Source: PALSA-911 sp963743035 (GTDB lineage Bacteria > Pseudomonadota > Alphaproteobacteria > Acetobacterales > Acetobacteraceae). From it: a DNA stretch of 64,000 nt. Below, piece by piece: positions 51,846-60,428 of the stretch; position 1 is the stretch's first letter; every line of letters starts with the position of its first letter. The notes beneath the pieces were generated by a model. It made no database searches. It had not been told where the DNA came from and worked only from the letters and a program-made list of their open reading frames with translations. The position numbers and the translations under genes were made by a program. The DNA lies in NCBI GenBank assembly GCA_963743035.1, contig CAVUOB010000018.1:682001-746000 (forward strand). Reading direction: 5' to 3'.

Positions 51846-52822
51846 AGATACGGATCCGGCTGGGCCAGATAGTCCTGCACGTAGCGGCGGATACCCAGCT
51901 CCAGCGGGGTGAACTGGCCGCTATAGCCGGCCGCGCGCAGCCTGGCCGGGCTGGCTTCGGTGAAGGACTGGTACTGGCCGCGCAGATTGGCCGGCATGTC
52001 GATGAACTCGATGGCGCGCGGCTGATCGGCGGCGTCGCAGACCGCGTGGGCGAGGTCCTGGTAGGTGCGGGCCTGTCCGGTGCCGACATTGAACAGCCCG
52101 TTGGCGGAGGGCGTGTCCAGCAGCCAGAGCATCACGTCCACGACGTCGCCGACCCAGATGAAATCGCGCTTCTGCTGGCCGTCCGGCAGGCCCGGCTGGT
52201 CGGAGCGGAACAGCCGCACCGCCAGGCCCTGCGCGACCTCGTCGTATTTGACCTTCACCACCGAGATCATCGAGCCCTTATGGTACTCGTTCGGCCCGTA
52301 GACGTTGAAGAATTTCAGTCCCGCCCATTGCGGCGGCCGCGGCTGGCCGGCGGCGAGCCGTTTCGCGATGGTCAGGTCGAAGGCGTGCTTGGTCCAGCCG
52401 TACAGGTTCAGCGGACGCAGCGTGTTCAGGTGCGCCGGGCTGAAATCATCCTCGAATCCCTGGGCGCCGTTGCCGTAGGTGGCGGCCGAGGATGCGTAGA
52501 CGAAGCGGACGCCGCGCGCGGCGCACCAGTTCCACAGCCGCAGGCTGAGCTCGACATTGGTCGCCCAGACATGGTCGCCGTCGGTGGCGGTGGTGGCGCT
52601 GACGGCGCCAAGGTGGAACACCATTTCCACCGGCGGGTGGGAGGCGAGAAACCCGTCGAGGTCCTCCGGCGGCACGATCCGCGCCGGCGGGTGCTTGCCG
52701 AGATTGCGCCACTTGCCGGCATCTCCGAGCCAGTCGACCACGACCGTCTCATGCCCGCGCTGGCTGAGCGCCGCCTGGAGGTTGGATCCGATGAAGCCTG
52801 CGCCGCCGGTTACGAGTATCAT
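51842..52822 (-). CDS. hldD: ADP-L-glycero-D-manno-heptose 6-epimerase
   Basis: 326 residues, extended SDR. GGAGFIGSN at the start, DWLGDAGKWRNLGKH, catalytic SSAATYGNG and YGWTKHAFD (Tyr-x3-Lys), FFNVYGPNEYHKGSM. Makes the heptose precursor for the LPS inner core, so the organism carries heptose-containing LPS. First gene of the hldD-lgt-midA-pgeF series. Confidence 0.95.
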   Translation of the reverse strand: MILVTGGAGFIGSNLQAALSQRGHETVVVDWLGDAGKWRNLGKHPPARIVPPEDLDGFLASHPPVEMVFHLGAVSATTATDGDHVWATNVELSLRLWNWCAARGVRFVYASSAATYGNGAQGFEDDFSPAHLNTLRPLNLYGWTKHAFDLTIAKRLAAGQPRPPQWAGLKFFNVYGPNEYHKGSMISVVKVKYDEVAQGLAVRLFRSDQPGLPDGQQKRDFIWVGDVVDVMLWLLDTPSANGLFNVGTGQARTYQDLAHAVCDAADQPRAIEFIDMPANLRGQYQSFTEASPARLRAAGYSGQFTPLELGIRRYVQDYLAQPDPYL

Positions 52823-53053
52823 GGCGGTGGGTTATACGGACGCAAGGCGGTTCGCGGAAGCGTTGGCCGTCCCCTTATCGAATCGCCCCGCGCGGCGTCT
52901 TAAGCGGCCGCTGCGCGCTGGATGCGCAAGGAAGGCGCTGCGCGATATTCTCAAGAAGGCGCTTTGCGCCGGGCGAAAATGTTTGTCGGTCGGGCGCCGG
53001 GCACACCCATCTAAGCCCCTGAGCCCGACATTTGCTTCTCGGAGGATCCGATC

Positions 53054-53362
53054 ATGGCCGTGCGTCCCCGCATTCTAGACGACCTTGCCGGCGTGGCCGG
53101 CGGGGCGCTTTCCGCCCTGGCGGGGCTGCGGGAGGAACTGGAGGCGCTGGTGCGTGCCCGCGTGGATGAGACCATCCGCCGGCTGGACCTGGTGCGACGC
53201 GAGGAACTGGACGCCATATCGGAGATGGCGGCCAATGCGCGGGCGGGCCAGGAGGCGGCGGAGCAGCGACTGGCGGCGCTGGAGGCCCGGCTGACGGCGC
53301 TGGAGTCGCAGCCTCCCACCCCGCCGGCGGCGAATGGCGGCGCCGGGCACAGCGAAGGCTGA
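53054..53362 (+). CDS. ubiK: UbiK/BMFP family accessory factor
   Basis: 102 residues, mostly coiled coil: RPRILDDLAGVAGGALSALA, then VRREELDAISEMAANARAG and EQRLAALEARLTALESQ. UbiK assists ubiquinone synthesis and related proteins promote membrane fusion in vitro. GGAGG lies about 9 bases before the ATG. It precedes ybjN and proC, a common alphaproteobacterial set. Confidence 0.88.
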   Translation: MAVRPRILDDLAGVAGGALSALAGLREELEALVRARVDETIRRLDLVRREELDAISEMAANARAGQEAAEQRLAALEARLTALESQPPTPPAANGGAGHSEG

Positions 53363-53616
53363 GCGCGAGGGCCGGGCGCGAAAATCCGGCCCTTTGGCGC
53401 CCGGATCAGGATCTTCATGGCAATTTCTGACGCATCGCAGCAAAATATCACGCCAGTCCGCGGTCGCAGCCTTGCGGCGCGGGTTGCCGGCTCGTTAGGC
53501 TATTGCTCGTGGTGGCCCGCGGCCACGCACCGCAAGATGTCGGACCGACCGCCCCGGCCTGTATGGAGTCGCCTGCACGACCTGCCTTGCCACCCGACCT
53601 GAACGACCAGCCTCTT

Positions 53617-53652
53617 GACCTACCAGACGACTTACCAGACGACCTACCAGAC
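53617..53652. repeat. Tandem repeat, 12 bp x3
   Basis: GACCTACCAGAC, GACTTACCAGAC, GACCTACCAGAC end to end in the 339-bp gap between ubiK and ybjN, 50 bases before the ybjN start. Nothing else recognisable in the gap. Confidence 0.75.
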
Positions 53653-53701
53653 TTGGGCGCCCTGCCATCTTTTGGGCCTTCCTCCAACCGGGAGACCTCG
53701 T

Positions 53702-54205
53702 ATGTCCGGCATGACACTCGCTTTCCAGGAAGCTGCCGCCAACCCCCTCGACATCATGGAGCAGATCGTTATCGCCAATGACTGGGTCTTCGACCGCCGC
53801 AACAACTCCGAGATGGCGGCGGAGGCGCCCGGCAAATGGTGCGACTTCGGGCTGTATTTCAGCTGGTCGCACGAAATCAGCGCCATGCACTTCACCTGCG
53901 CCTTCGACCTGAAAGTGCCGGAAAAGCAGCGCGCGGCGCTGTACGAGCTGCTGGCGCTGGCCAACGAGAAGCTCTGGATCGGGCATTTCGGCATGGACAG
54001 CGAGGACGGCATGCCGGTGTTCCGCCATTCCGTGCTGCTGCGCGGCGCCCCCGGCGCCTCCGCCGAGAGCCTGGAGGACATGGTGGACATCGCCATCACC
54101 GAATGCGAGCGCTTCTTTCCCGCCTTCCAGTTCGTGCTCTGGGGTGGCAAGCCGCCGGCCGAGGCGCTGGCCGCCGCCATGCTGGAATGCGTGGGGGAGG
54201 CGTGA
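53702..54205 (+). CDS. YbjN domain-containing protein
   Basis: 167 residues. NPLDIMEQIVIANDWVFDRR, MAAEAPGKWCDFGLYFSWSH, FDLKVPEKQRAALYELLALA and HFGMDSEDGMPVFRHSVLLR are typical of the YbjN/T3SS-chaperone-like fold. The role in alphaproteobacteria is unknown; E. coli YbjN influences motility and stress. Its TGA overlaps the proC GTG (GTGA). Confidence 0.9.
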   Translation: MSGMTLAFQEAAANPLDIMEQIVIANDWVFDRRNNSEMAAEAPGKWCDFGLYFSWSHEISAMHFTCAFDLKVPEKQRAALYELLALANEKLWIGHFGMDSEDGMPVFRHSVLLRGAPGASAESLEDMVDIAITECERFFPAFQFVLWGGKPPAEALAAAMLECVGEA

Positions 54206-55014
54206 GCGAGACGACGATCCCGCCGATCCTGCTGGTCGGTTGCGGGCGGATGGGCAGCGCCATGCTGGCCGGCTGGCGGGAGCGCGGGCTGGAACCGTCC
54301 ATCGCCGTCGATCCGTCCCCGGCCGCTGCCGCCATGGCCGGCCCGGATCTGCAGGTGGTGCCGGTGTTCAGCGCGGTGCCCGACAGCTTCCGCCCGGCGG
54401 CGGTGGTGCTGGCGGTGAAGCCGCAGAATGCCGGCGACAGCCTGCCGGCCTATCGCCGATACGCCGGCAGCGCGGTGTTCCTGTCGATCATGGCCGGGCG
54501 CACCATCGGCGGCATCCGCTCCCTGGTGGACGAGAACGCCGTCATCGTGCGCGCCATGCCGAACACGCCGGCCGCTGTGCGCCAGGGCGTGACCGTCGCC
54601 TGTCCCGGCGCCGGGGTGAGCGAGGGCCAGCGCGCGCTGTGCGACAGCCTGCTGCAGGCGATCGGCGTGGTGGCCTGGGTGGAGGACGAGGCGCTGATGG
54701 ACCCGGTGACCGCCGTTTCCGGCTCCGGGCCGGCCTATGTCTTCTTGCTGGCGGAGCTGATGGAGAAGGCGGCGATCGAGCAGGGCATCGCGCCCGACCT
54801 CGCGCGGCTGCTGGCGCGCCAGACCGTGTCCGGCTCCGGCGCCCTGCTCGCGGCGAGCGCCGAGGATGCCTCGGCCCTGCGCGTCGCGGTCACCAGCCCG
54901 GGCGGCACCACCCAGGCGGCGCTGTCGGTGCTGATGGATGCCAATGCGTGGCCGGCCGCGATGAGCCAGGCGATCGCCGCCGCCACGGCCCGTTCGCGCG
55001 AGCTGGCCGGCTGA
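54202..55014 (+). CDS. proC: Pyrroline-5-carboxylate reductase
   Basis: 270 residues from a GTG start coupled to ybjN. Cofactor motif ILLVGCGRMGSAMLAGW, VVLAVKPQN, RAMPNTPAAVRQG and the signature DPVTAVSGSGPAYVFLLAEL with VTSPGGTTQAAL. Last step of proline synthesis. An 18-bp triplicate repeat follows its stop. Confidence 0.95.
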   Translation: MSETTIPPILLVGCGRMGSAMLAGWRERGLEPSIAVDPSPAAAAMAGPDLQVVPVFSAVPDSFRPAAVVLAVKPQNAGDSLPAYRRYAGSAVFLSIMAGRTIGGIRSLVDENAVIVRAMPNTPAAVRQGVTVACPGAGVSEGQRALCDSLLQAIGVVAWVEDEALMDPVTAVSGSGPAYVFLLAELMEKAAIEQGIAPDLARLLARQTVSGSGALLAASAEDASALRVAVTSPGGTTQAALSVLMDANAWPAAMSQAIAAATARSRELAG

Positions 55015-55020
55015 CCGAGA

Positions 55021-55074
55021 TGGCTGTTCGCGGGATCTGGGCTGTTCGCAGAATCTGGGCCATTTGCGGAATAT
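55021..55074. repeat. Tandem repeat, 18 bp x3
   Basis: TGGCTGTTCGCGGGATCT, GGGCTGTTCGCAGAATCT and GGGCCATTTGCGGAATAT, contiguous, starting 7 bases after proC and ending 47 bases before the TetR-like start. The third copy is the most diverged. Confidence 0.75.
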
Positions 55075-55120
55075 GCCGGGGGAGGCTGACAAACCGGCAG
55101 GCTCGCCCCATGTTGTCGCC

Positions 55121-55837
55121 ATGAGCGAGGAACGTCTGTCCGACGCCGCCTTCGACCGCGTGCTGATCACCGCCGCCTTCAGCCTGGCCGCGGCGAAAGG
55201 CTGGCACCGGATGAGCATCGCCGAAGCGGCGCGGGAAGCCGAACTGCCGCTGGACCGCGCCCGCGAACGGTTTCCCGGCCGCGGCGCCCTGCTGCTGCGT
55301 TTCGGCCGTATGGCCGATCAGGCGGCGCTGGCGGATGCGCCCACCGAGGGATCGGTGCGCGACCGCCTGTTCGACCTGATCATGCGGCGCATCGACGTGC
55401 TGCAGGTGCACCGTGGCGGCGTGCTGGCGCTGTTCCATTCGCTGCCGGCCGATCCCGGGACCGCGCTGCTGCTGAATTGCGCCAACCGTCGAAGCCTGGC
55501 CTGGATGCTGAACACCGCCGGCGTGCCGACCGGCGGCATCGGCGGCCATCTGCGCGTCTCCGGGCTGCTGGCGGCTTGGCTGTGGACGGTCCGGGCCTGG
55601 CGCAAGGACGAGAACGTGGACCTGTCGCACACCATGGCGGCGCTGGACAACGCGCTGTCGCGCGCCGAGCGGCTGGCATCCTGGCTCGACCGTCCCGCCC
55701 GCGCACCGGCTCGCCCCCCCGGCCCGGCAACCGAGCCGACCGCGGAACCCGCGAGCGCGTCCGCGCCTGACGTGCCCGCGCCCGATGTGCCCTATACCGA
55801 CGTGCCCTTTACCGAGCCGCCGGATCCCGCTGCCTAG
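55121..55837 (+). CDS. TetR-like transcriptional regulator
   Basis: 238 residues. N-terminal helix-turn-helix: VLITAAFSLAAAKGWHRMSI, AEAAREAELPLDRARERFPG and RGALLLRFGRM. An effector-like helical domain follows (MRRIDVLQVHRGGVLALFHS, GHLRVSGLLAAWLWTVRAWR), then a disordered Pro/Asp tail with repeats of the type APDVPYTDVPFTEPP. COQ9 has a similar fold and is an alternative. Upstream of the phasin gene; control of phasin is possible but not shown. Confidence 0.7.
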   Translation: MSEERLSDAAFDRVLITAAFSLAAAKGWHRMSIAEAAREAELPLDRARERFPGRGALLLRFGRMADQAALADAPTEGSVRDRLFDLIMRRIDVLQVHRGGVLALFHSLPADPGTALLLNCANRRSLAWMLNTAGVPTGGIGGHLRVSGLLAAWLWTVRAWRKDENVDLSHTMAALDNALSRAERLASWLDRPARAPARPPGPATEPTAEPASASAPDVPAPDVPYTDVPFTEPPDPAA

Positions 55838-56046
55838 GCCCGCCGCCGGGGCCTGCCGCGTGACTATTGGGCTATATTGGAACGTAACTGCCATTTCATT
55901 GATGCGCCGCTCTCGTTCGGCCTAGTAATGTCGCGGAGGCGTTCTTCGCGGGACCGCGGCGAAAAGACCGTGGCAGTTCGGGAAGGGGGCAGGCCGGTCA
56001 TACCGGCGGCTGCACGGCTAGAGCACACGCAACACAGGAGCCAGAC

Positions 56047-56475
56047 ATGGCGTTCGATCCGAAGACCGCGTTCAACATGGACGTCACCAAGATGTTCGCC
56101 GACATGAAGCTGCCGTCGATGCCGGATATGAGCGCCCTGATGGCCGCCCACCAGCGCAACATCGAGGCGCTGACCGCCGCCAACAAGGTAGCGATGGAGG
56201 GCGCGCAGGCCTTCGCCCGCCGCCAGGCCGAAATCGTGCAGCAGAGCGTGGGCGAACTGACCGAAGCGATGAAGTCCTTCGCCGGCGTCGACGCGCCGCA
56301 GGACAAGGCCGCCAAGCAGGCGGAACTGCTGAAGCACGCCTATGAGCGGGGCGTCGCCAATCTGCGCGAGCTCGGCGATCTCATCAGCCGCTCCAACACC
56401 GAGGCGGTCGAGCTGCTGAACCGCCGCTTCGCCGAAGCCATGGAAGAGGTCAAGACGCTCGCCGGCAAGAAATAG
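56047..56475 (+). CDS. Phasin family protein
   Basis: 142 residues, helical: MFADMKLPSMPDMSALMAAH, RNIEALTAANKVAMEGAQAF, ARRQAEIVQQSVGELTEAMK, with Lys-rich ends. PF09361 phasins coat polyhydroxyalkanoate granules, implying PHA storage. An A/T-rich leader (55863-55905) may hold the promoter and a classic terminator follows. Confidence 0.9.
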   Translation: MAFDPKTAFNMDVTKMFADMKLPSMPDMSALMAAHQRNIEALTAANKVAMEGAQAFARRQAEIVQQSVGELTEAMKSFAGVDAPQDKAAKQAELLKHAYERGVANLRELGDLISRSNTEAVELLNRRFAEAMEEVKTLAGKK

Positions 56476-56499
56476 CGCACCGGCTTCCGCCGGACCGGG

Positions 56500-56530
56500 A
56501 ACGCCAGGGGCATCGCTCCTGGCGTTTTTT
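56500..56530 (+). terminator. Rho-independent terminator after phasin gene
   Basis: Stem AACGCCAGG/CCTGGCGTT (9 bp) with a 9-base loop, running into six T. Textbook form and the clearest terminator in the window. Confidence 0.9.
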
Positions 56531-56569
56531 GTTCGCCGCCAGCTATGGCCGCCAACTATGCCCGGATGT

Positions 56570-57907
56570 CTATACCGGCAATCGGATGCGGGCGCGCAGG
56601 CCGCCGAGCGGGCTGTTCTCCAGCGCGATGTCGCCGCCATGGGCGCGTACGATGTCGCGCGCGATGGTCAGGCCGAGGCCGGTGCCACCGGCGGCGCCGC
56701 TTTCGAACGGGCGGAACACGCTCTCCCGCCGGCCTGGCGGGATGCCGGGACCGTTGTCGTCCACGGTGACGATCACCGAGCGCGGGTCGGGTGCTGCGGC
56801 CGACAGCAGGACCCGGCTGGCATGGCGTCGGGCATTGTCCACCAGATTGGTGATCGCCCGGCGCATCGCGTCCGCGCGCAGCTTCAGCACCAGCCCCGGC
56901 GGAGCGGTGACATCGACCCGCGCGCCGGCGCGCCGGGCCCCGGCGGCGACATCCTGCAGCAGCGCCGAGACATCGGCCGGCTCGGCCTGTTCCGCCCCCT
57001 CGCCGCGGGCGAAGGCGAGGTAGCCGCTGATCATCCGCTCCATTTCCTCGACATCGGCCGTCATCTCCTCGACATCCTGGCGCAGGGGCTCCTCGGCGGG
57101 CAGCATCGCCAAAGCGAGGCGGAGCCGGGTAAGGGGGGTGCGCAGGTCATGCGACACGCCGGCCAGCATTTCGGTGCGCTGGGTGAGGAAGCGGCCGATG
57201 CGCCCCTGCATCCGGTTGAACGCGGTCGCCGCCTGGCGCACCTCGATCGCGCCTTCGGGCTTGATCGCGGCGTGGTCGCGTCCCATGCCGAACGCCTCGG
57301 CGGCGGCGGCAAGGCGGCGGATCGCGCGCACCTGGTTGCGCATGAACAGCGCCGCGACCACGAAGACCAGCACCGCGGTGCCGACCAGCCAGAGGATGAA
57401 CAGGTAGTAGGTCGCGGTGTACAGGCGCTTGCGCGGCGCTTCGATGTTCAGCACCCCCTCGGGCAGCTGCACCCGGATCAGCACCGAGCGCGGGTCGGAG
57501 GTCCAGTCGTAGACGATCGGCAGGTTGAGGTCGTCCGCCAGCGCCGCGGCGAGGTCATCGTCCATCGGCCCGATTACGTTCTGCCATTTCGTGTTCGGCA
57601 GGATCGCACCGGGCTCCATGTCCATCTGCAGGCCGAATTGCTGATAAACGCGCTGCAGCAGCCAGGCGCGATCCTCCGGGTTCGGGTAGCGGCGCAGCAG
57701 GTCGATGGTCACCGCGATCTCGCCGGCGACCGAGCTCGAGAACCGGCGCGAGACCACGCTGATATGGCTGCCGTAGAACATCTGCAGCGCCACCAGGTCC
57801 AGCAGCACCAGCGGCACCAGGATCATCAGCAGGCTGCGCCCGAGCAGGGAGCGCGGCAGGACGGATTTGACGAGCCGGCCGATCCTTTTGCCGAACCAGG
57901 CGCGCAT
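56570..57907 (-). CDS. envZ: EnvZ-type sensor histidine kinase
   Basis: 445 residues. Membrane helices ~25-45 and ~163-188, periplasmic domain between, HAMP ~190-240, phospho-acceptor His253 in LAGVSHDLRTPLTRLRL, N-box AITNLVDNARRHA, G-boxes DDNGPGIPP and GTGLGLTIA. Matches EnvZ/RisS-type osmosensing kinases. The ompR gene is 3 bases upstream, forming one unit with the MarR gene before it. Confidence 0.93.
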   Translation of the reverse strand: MRAWFGKRIGRLVKSVLPRSLLGRSLLMILVPLVLLDLVALQMFYGSHISVVSRRFSSSVAGEIAVTIDLLRRYPNPEDRAWLLQRVYQQFGLQMDMEPGAILPNTKWQNVIGPMDDDLAAALADDLNLPIVYDWTSDPRSVLIRVQLPEGVLNIEAPRKRLYTATYYLFILWLVGTAVLVFVVAALFMRNQVRAIRRLAAAAEAFGMGRDHAAIKPEGAIEVRQAATAFNRMQGRIGRFLTQRTEMLAGVSHDLRTPLTRLRLALAMLPAEEPLRQDVEEMTADVEEMERMISGYLAFARGEGAEQAEPADVSALLQDVAAGARRAGARVDVTAPPGLVLKLRADAMRRAITNLVDNARRHASRVLLSAAAPDPRSVIVTVDDNGPGIPPGRRESVFRPFESGAAGGTGLGLTIARDIVRAHGGDIALENSPLGGLRARIRLPV

Positions 57908-57910
57908 CCC

Positions 57911-58621
57911 TCAGTTCCCGGGCTTCAGCACATAGCCGCGCCCGCGCACCGTGTGCAGGAAGCGCGGTTCGCGCGGATCGATCTCGATCTTGCGGCGCAG
58001 ACGCGTCACCTGCACGTCGATGGCCCGCTCGCCGGCTTCGTCCATGCCGAGCGTCTCGGCGATGTCCTCGCGCGACAGCACCTCGTTGGGCTTGCGGGCG
58101 AGCGCGGTCAGCAGCGCGGCCTCGCCGCCGGTCAGGTGGATCACGTTGCCGGCGCGGCTGAGTTCGCTGCGCTCGACATCGAAGGCGGCATCGCCGAGCG
58201 GCAGCGGCCCGGTGAACGCCGCGGCGGGCACGGCGACGGGGGCTGGGGTGGCGCGGCGCAGCATGGCGCGGATGCGCAGCACCAGCTCCAGCGGCTCGAA
58301 CGGCTTTCCCAGGTAGTCGTCGGCGCCGGCCTCGAACCCGGCGATGCGGTCTTCCGGGGCGCCGCGCGCGGTGAGCAGCAGGACCGGCGGAACGGTGTCG
58401 GCCTGCGCGCGCAGGGACTGCACCAGTTCCAGCCCGCTCTCGCCGGGCATCATCACGTCCAGCACCATCAGATCGGGGCTGAGGAAGTTCAGCTTGGCGC
58501 GCGCATCGGCCGCGTTCTCCGCCGCGGTGACGCGGAATCCGTGCTCGGTCAGATAGCGCTGCAGCAGGGCCCGCAGCCTGGCATCGTCGTCGACGACCAG
58601 GATCAGTGCATCGTCGGACAT
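57911..58621 (-). CDS. ompR: OmpR-family response regulator
   Basis: 236 residues. Receiver with acidic pair VVDDDARL and Asp55 in LMVLDVMMPGESG, Lys in YLGKPFEPLEL; winged-helix DNA-binding domain with LTGGEAALLTALARKPNEVL, RAIDVQVTRLRRKIEIDP and TVRGRGYVLKPGN. Pairs with EnvZ. Its start overlaps the MarR gene stop by one base. Confidence 0.95.
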   Translation of the reverse strand: MSDDALILVVDDDARLRALLQRYLTEHGFRVTAAENAADARAKLNFLSPDLMVLDVMMPGESGLELVQSLRAQADTVPPVLLLTARGAPEDRIAGFEAGADDYLGKPFEPLELVLRIRAMLRRATPAPVAVPAAAFTGPLPLGDAAFDVERSELSRAGNVIHLTGGEAALLTALARKPNEVLSREDIAETLGMDEAGERAIDVQVTRLRRKIEIDPREPRFLHTVRGRGYVLKPGN

Positions 58622-59370
58622 TATTCCCGCTCGGGCCGGCCGGCCCCAAGGCTGGCCCCAGGGGCCGCCGGACGGATGGCCGGACGAAGCGCGGCCCGCG
58701 GGCGCTGGGCCGCCGCATCGGCCCCCGCTGTGCTGCTGCCGTCCAGATACGCGCGGGCGGATTCGTTCATGATGCCGCGCATGACGCGGCGGAAGCCCTC
58801 CACCGCCGGCCCGCCGGCATCGCGATAGGCGGCGGCCAAGCGGTCGCGCTGGCGTTCGAACAACTGGCGTTCCAGCGCCTGGCCCTGCGGCGTGAGCGTG
58901 AGCAGCCGCTGGCGTCGGTCGACCGGACCGGGCGCCTGGGAGACATAGCCCTGCTCGACCAGCACGCTCAGGACGCGGGCCAGGCTCTGCTTGGTGATGC
59001 GCAGGATGCCCAGCAGGTCGGAGACGGTGATGGCGGGGTTGCGGCCGATGTAATGCAGCGCGCGGTGATGCGCCCGCCCGAGGCCGAGGCCCTCCAGCAC
59101 CTCGTCGGCGGCGTTGGTGAAGTCGCGGTAGGCGAAGAACATCAGGTCCTGCGCCAGGCGGATCTCCTCCTCGCGCAGGAACAGCAGATTGGTGCCGGCC
59201 GCAGGCGCGCCTGGGGAGCCGGAACCGCCGAAGCCGCTGCCCCCCGGTGCGACGCCCCCCGGTGAGATGCCCCCCGGTGAGATGCCCCCCTGGGCGACGC
59301 CCGGCATGGGCGCTCCCGCGGCCGGTGCGCGCAGCGCGATCGTGTCCGCGTCGCCCTTCTCGTCTGACAT
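58621..59370 (-). CDS. MarR-family regulator with Gly/Pro repeat N-terminus
   Basis: 249 residues, long for MarR. The first ~55 residues are low complexity with tandem GGISPGG-type units encoded by 15-bp repeats (about 59240-59295). The winged helix follows: AQDLMFFAYRDFTNAADEVL, HHRALHYIGRNPAITVSDLL, ILRITKQSLARVLSVLVEQG and PVDRRQRLLTLTPQGQAL. The C-terminal tail is Ala/Arg-rich. Leads the marR-ompR-envZ operon; divergent from the aminotransferase gene. Start by GGAGAG; alternatives at 59379 and 59388. Confidence 0.87.
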   Translation of the reverse strand: MSDEKGDADTIALRAPAAGAPMPGVAQGGISPGGISPGGVAPGGSGFGGSGSPGAPAAGTNLLFLREEEIRLAQDLMFFAYRDFTNAADEVLEGLGLGRAHHRALHYIGRNPAITVSDLLGILRITKQSLARVLSVLVEQGYVSQAPGPVDRRQRLLTLTPQGQALERQLFERQRDRLAAAYRDAGGPAVEGFRRVMRGIMNESARAYLDGSSTAGADAAAQRPRAALRPAIRPAAPGASLGAGRPERE

Positions 59371-59402
59371 AGCTGACATTCTCTCCAATTAGGACAGTAT
59401 TA

Positions 59403-59429
59403 TTGACTCATTCGGCGGCTTATTATACT
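59403..59429 (+). promoter_or_regulatory. Sigma-70-type promoter before the branched-chain aminotransferase
   Basis: TTGACT (59403-59408), 15-base spacer, TATACT (59424-59429), 41 bases before the ATG, in an A/T-rich divergent spacer. The spacer is shorter than the ideal 17, hence moderate confidence. Confidence 0.5.
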
Positions 59430-59470
59430 CGAGGCATGCTTCAAGCAACAATCTTACCTGGAGAGCCAAG

Positions 59471-60370
59471 ATGACGCCTGTTCCTTTCGATGACCGGGAT
59501 GGCCTGATCTGGTGGGACGGGGCTCTGGTCCCCTGGCGCGACGCCAGGCTGCACGTTCTCTCGCATGGCCTGCATTATGCCAGCGCCGTGTTTGAAGGCG
59601 AGCGCGCATATAGCGGCCATATCTTCCGTCTGCGCGACCATACGGAGCGGCTGATCCGGTCGGGCCGTATCCTGGGTTTCGAGATCCCCTATACCGCCGA
59701 GCAGATCGACGCCGCCTGCCGGGAGACCCTGGCCGTGAGCGGGCTGACCGACGCCTATGTGCGCCCGGTCGCCTGGCGCGGCTCGGAGCAATTGGCGGTC
59801 TCTGCCCAGTTTACCAGGATTCATCTGTCCATCGCCGTCTGGCCGTGGCCGAGCTATTTCGCCAGCGACCGGATGAAAGGCATCCGGCTCGGCATGGCCG
59901 AGTGGCAGCGGCCGAGCCCGAAGACCGCGCCCACCGCCTCCAAGGCGGCCGGTCTATACATGATCGGCACCTTGGCCAAGCACAAGGCGGAAGCCGAGGG
60001 CTATGACGACGCGCTGATGCTGGACTGGCGCGGGCGGGTGGCGGAAGCGACCGGGGCGAACATCCTGTTCGTGCGCGATGGCGAGATCCATACGCCGGCG
60101 GTGGAGGGCTTCCTCGACGGCATCACCCGGCGAAGCGTGATGGATCTGGCCCGCCGTCGCGGCATGCCGGTCTTCGAGCGGCCGATCCTGCCGGATGAAC
60201 TGCCGAGCTTCTCCGAGGCGTTCCTCGCCGGCACCGCCGCCGAGATCACCCCGGTGCGCCAGATCGGCGAGCACGGCTTCACCCCGGGGCAGATCAGCGA
60301 AGCGCTGATCCGCGGTTATCAGGAACTGGTGAACCTGCCGCCAGACGAGGCAGCCAGGCTGGCTGCCTGA
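59471..60370 (+). CDS. ilvE: Branched-chain amino-acid aminotransferase
   Basis: 299 residues, fold-type IV PLP enzyme. LIWWDGALVPWRDARLHVLS, HYASAVFEGERAY, YVRPVAWRGSEQL, Schiff-base Lys in APTASKAAGLYM, and RVAEATGANILFVRDGEIHT with LAGTAAEITPVRQIG. Interconverts Leu, Ile, Val and their keto acids. GGAGAG precedes the ATG. Stands alone with its own sigma-70-like promoter, opposite the marR-ompR-envZ operon. Confidence 0.94.
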   Translation: MTPVPFDDRDGLIWWDGALVPWRDARLHVLSHGLHYASAVFEGERAYSGHIFRLRDHTERLIRSGRILGFEIPYTAEQIDAACRETLAVSGLTDAYVRPVAWRGSEQLAVSAQFTRIHLSIAVWPWPSYFASDRMKGIRLGMAEWQRPSPKTAPTASKAAGLYMIGTLAKHKAEAEGYDDALMLDWRGRVAEATGANILFVRDGEIHTPAVEGFLDGITRRSVMDLARRRGMPVFERPILPDELPSFSEAFLAGTAAEITPVRQIGEHGFTPGQISEALIRGYQELVNLPPDEAARLAA

Positions 60371-60428
60371 CGGCCCCGGACCGGATTCCCGGACTGGGCT
60401 CCCCGAACCGGGCTTCTGAAACTGGCGG

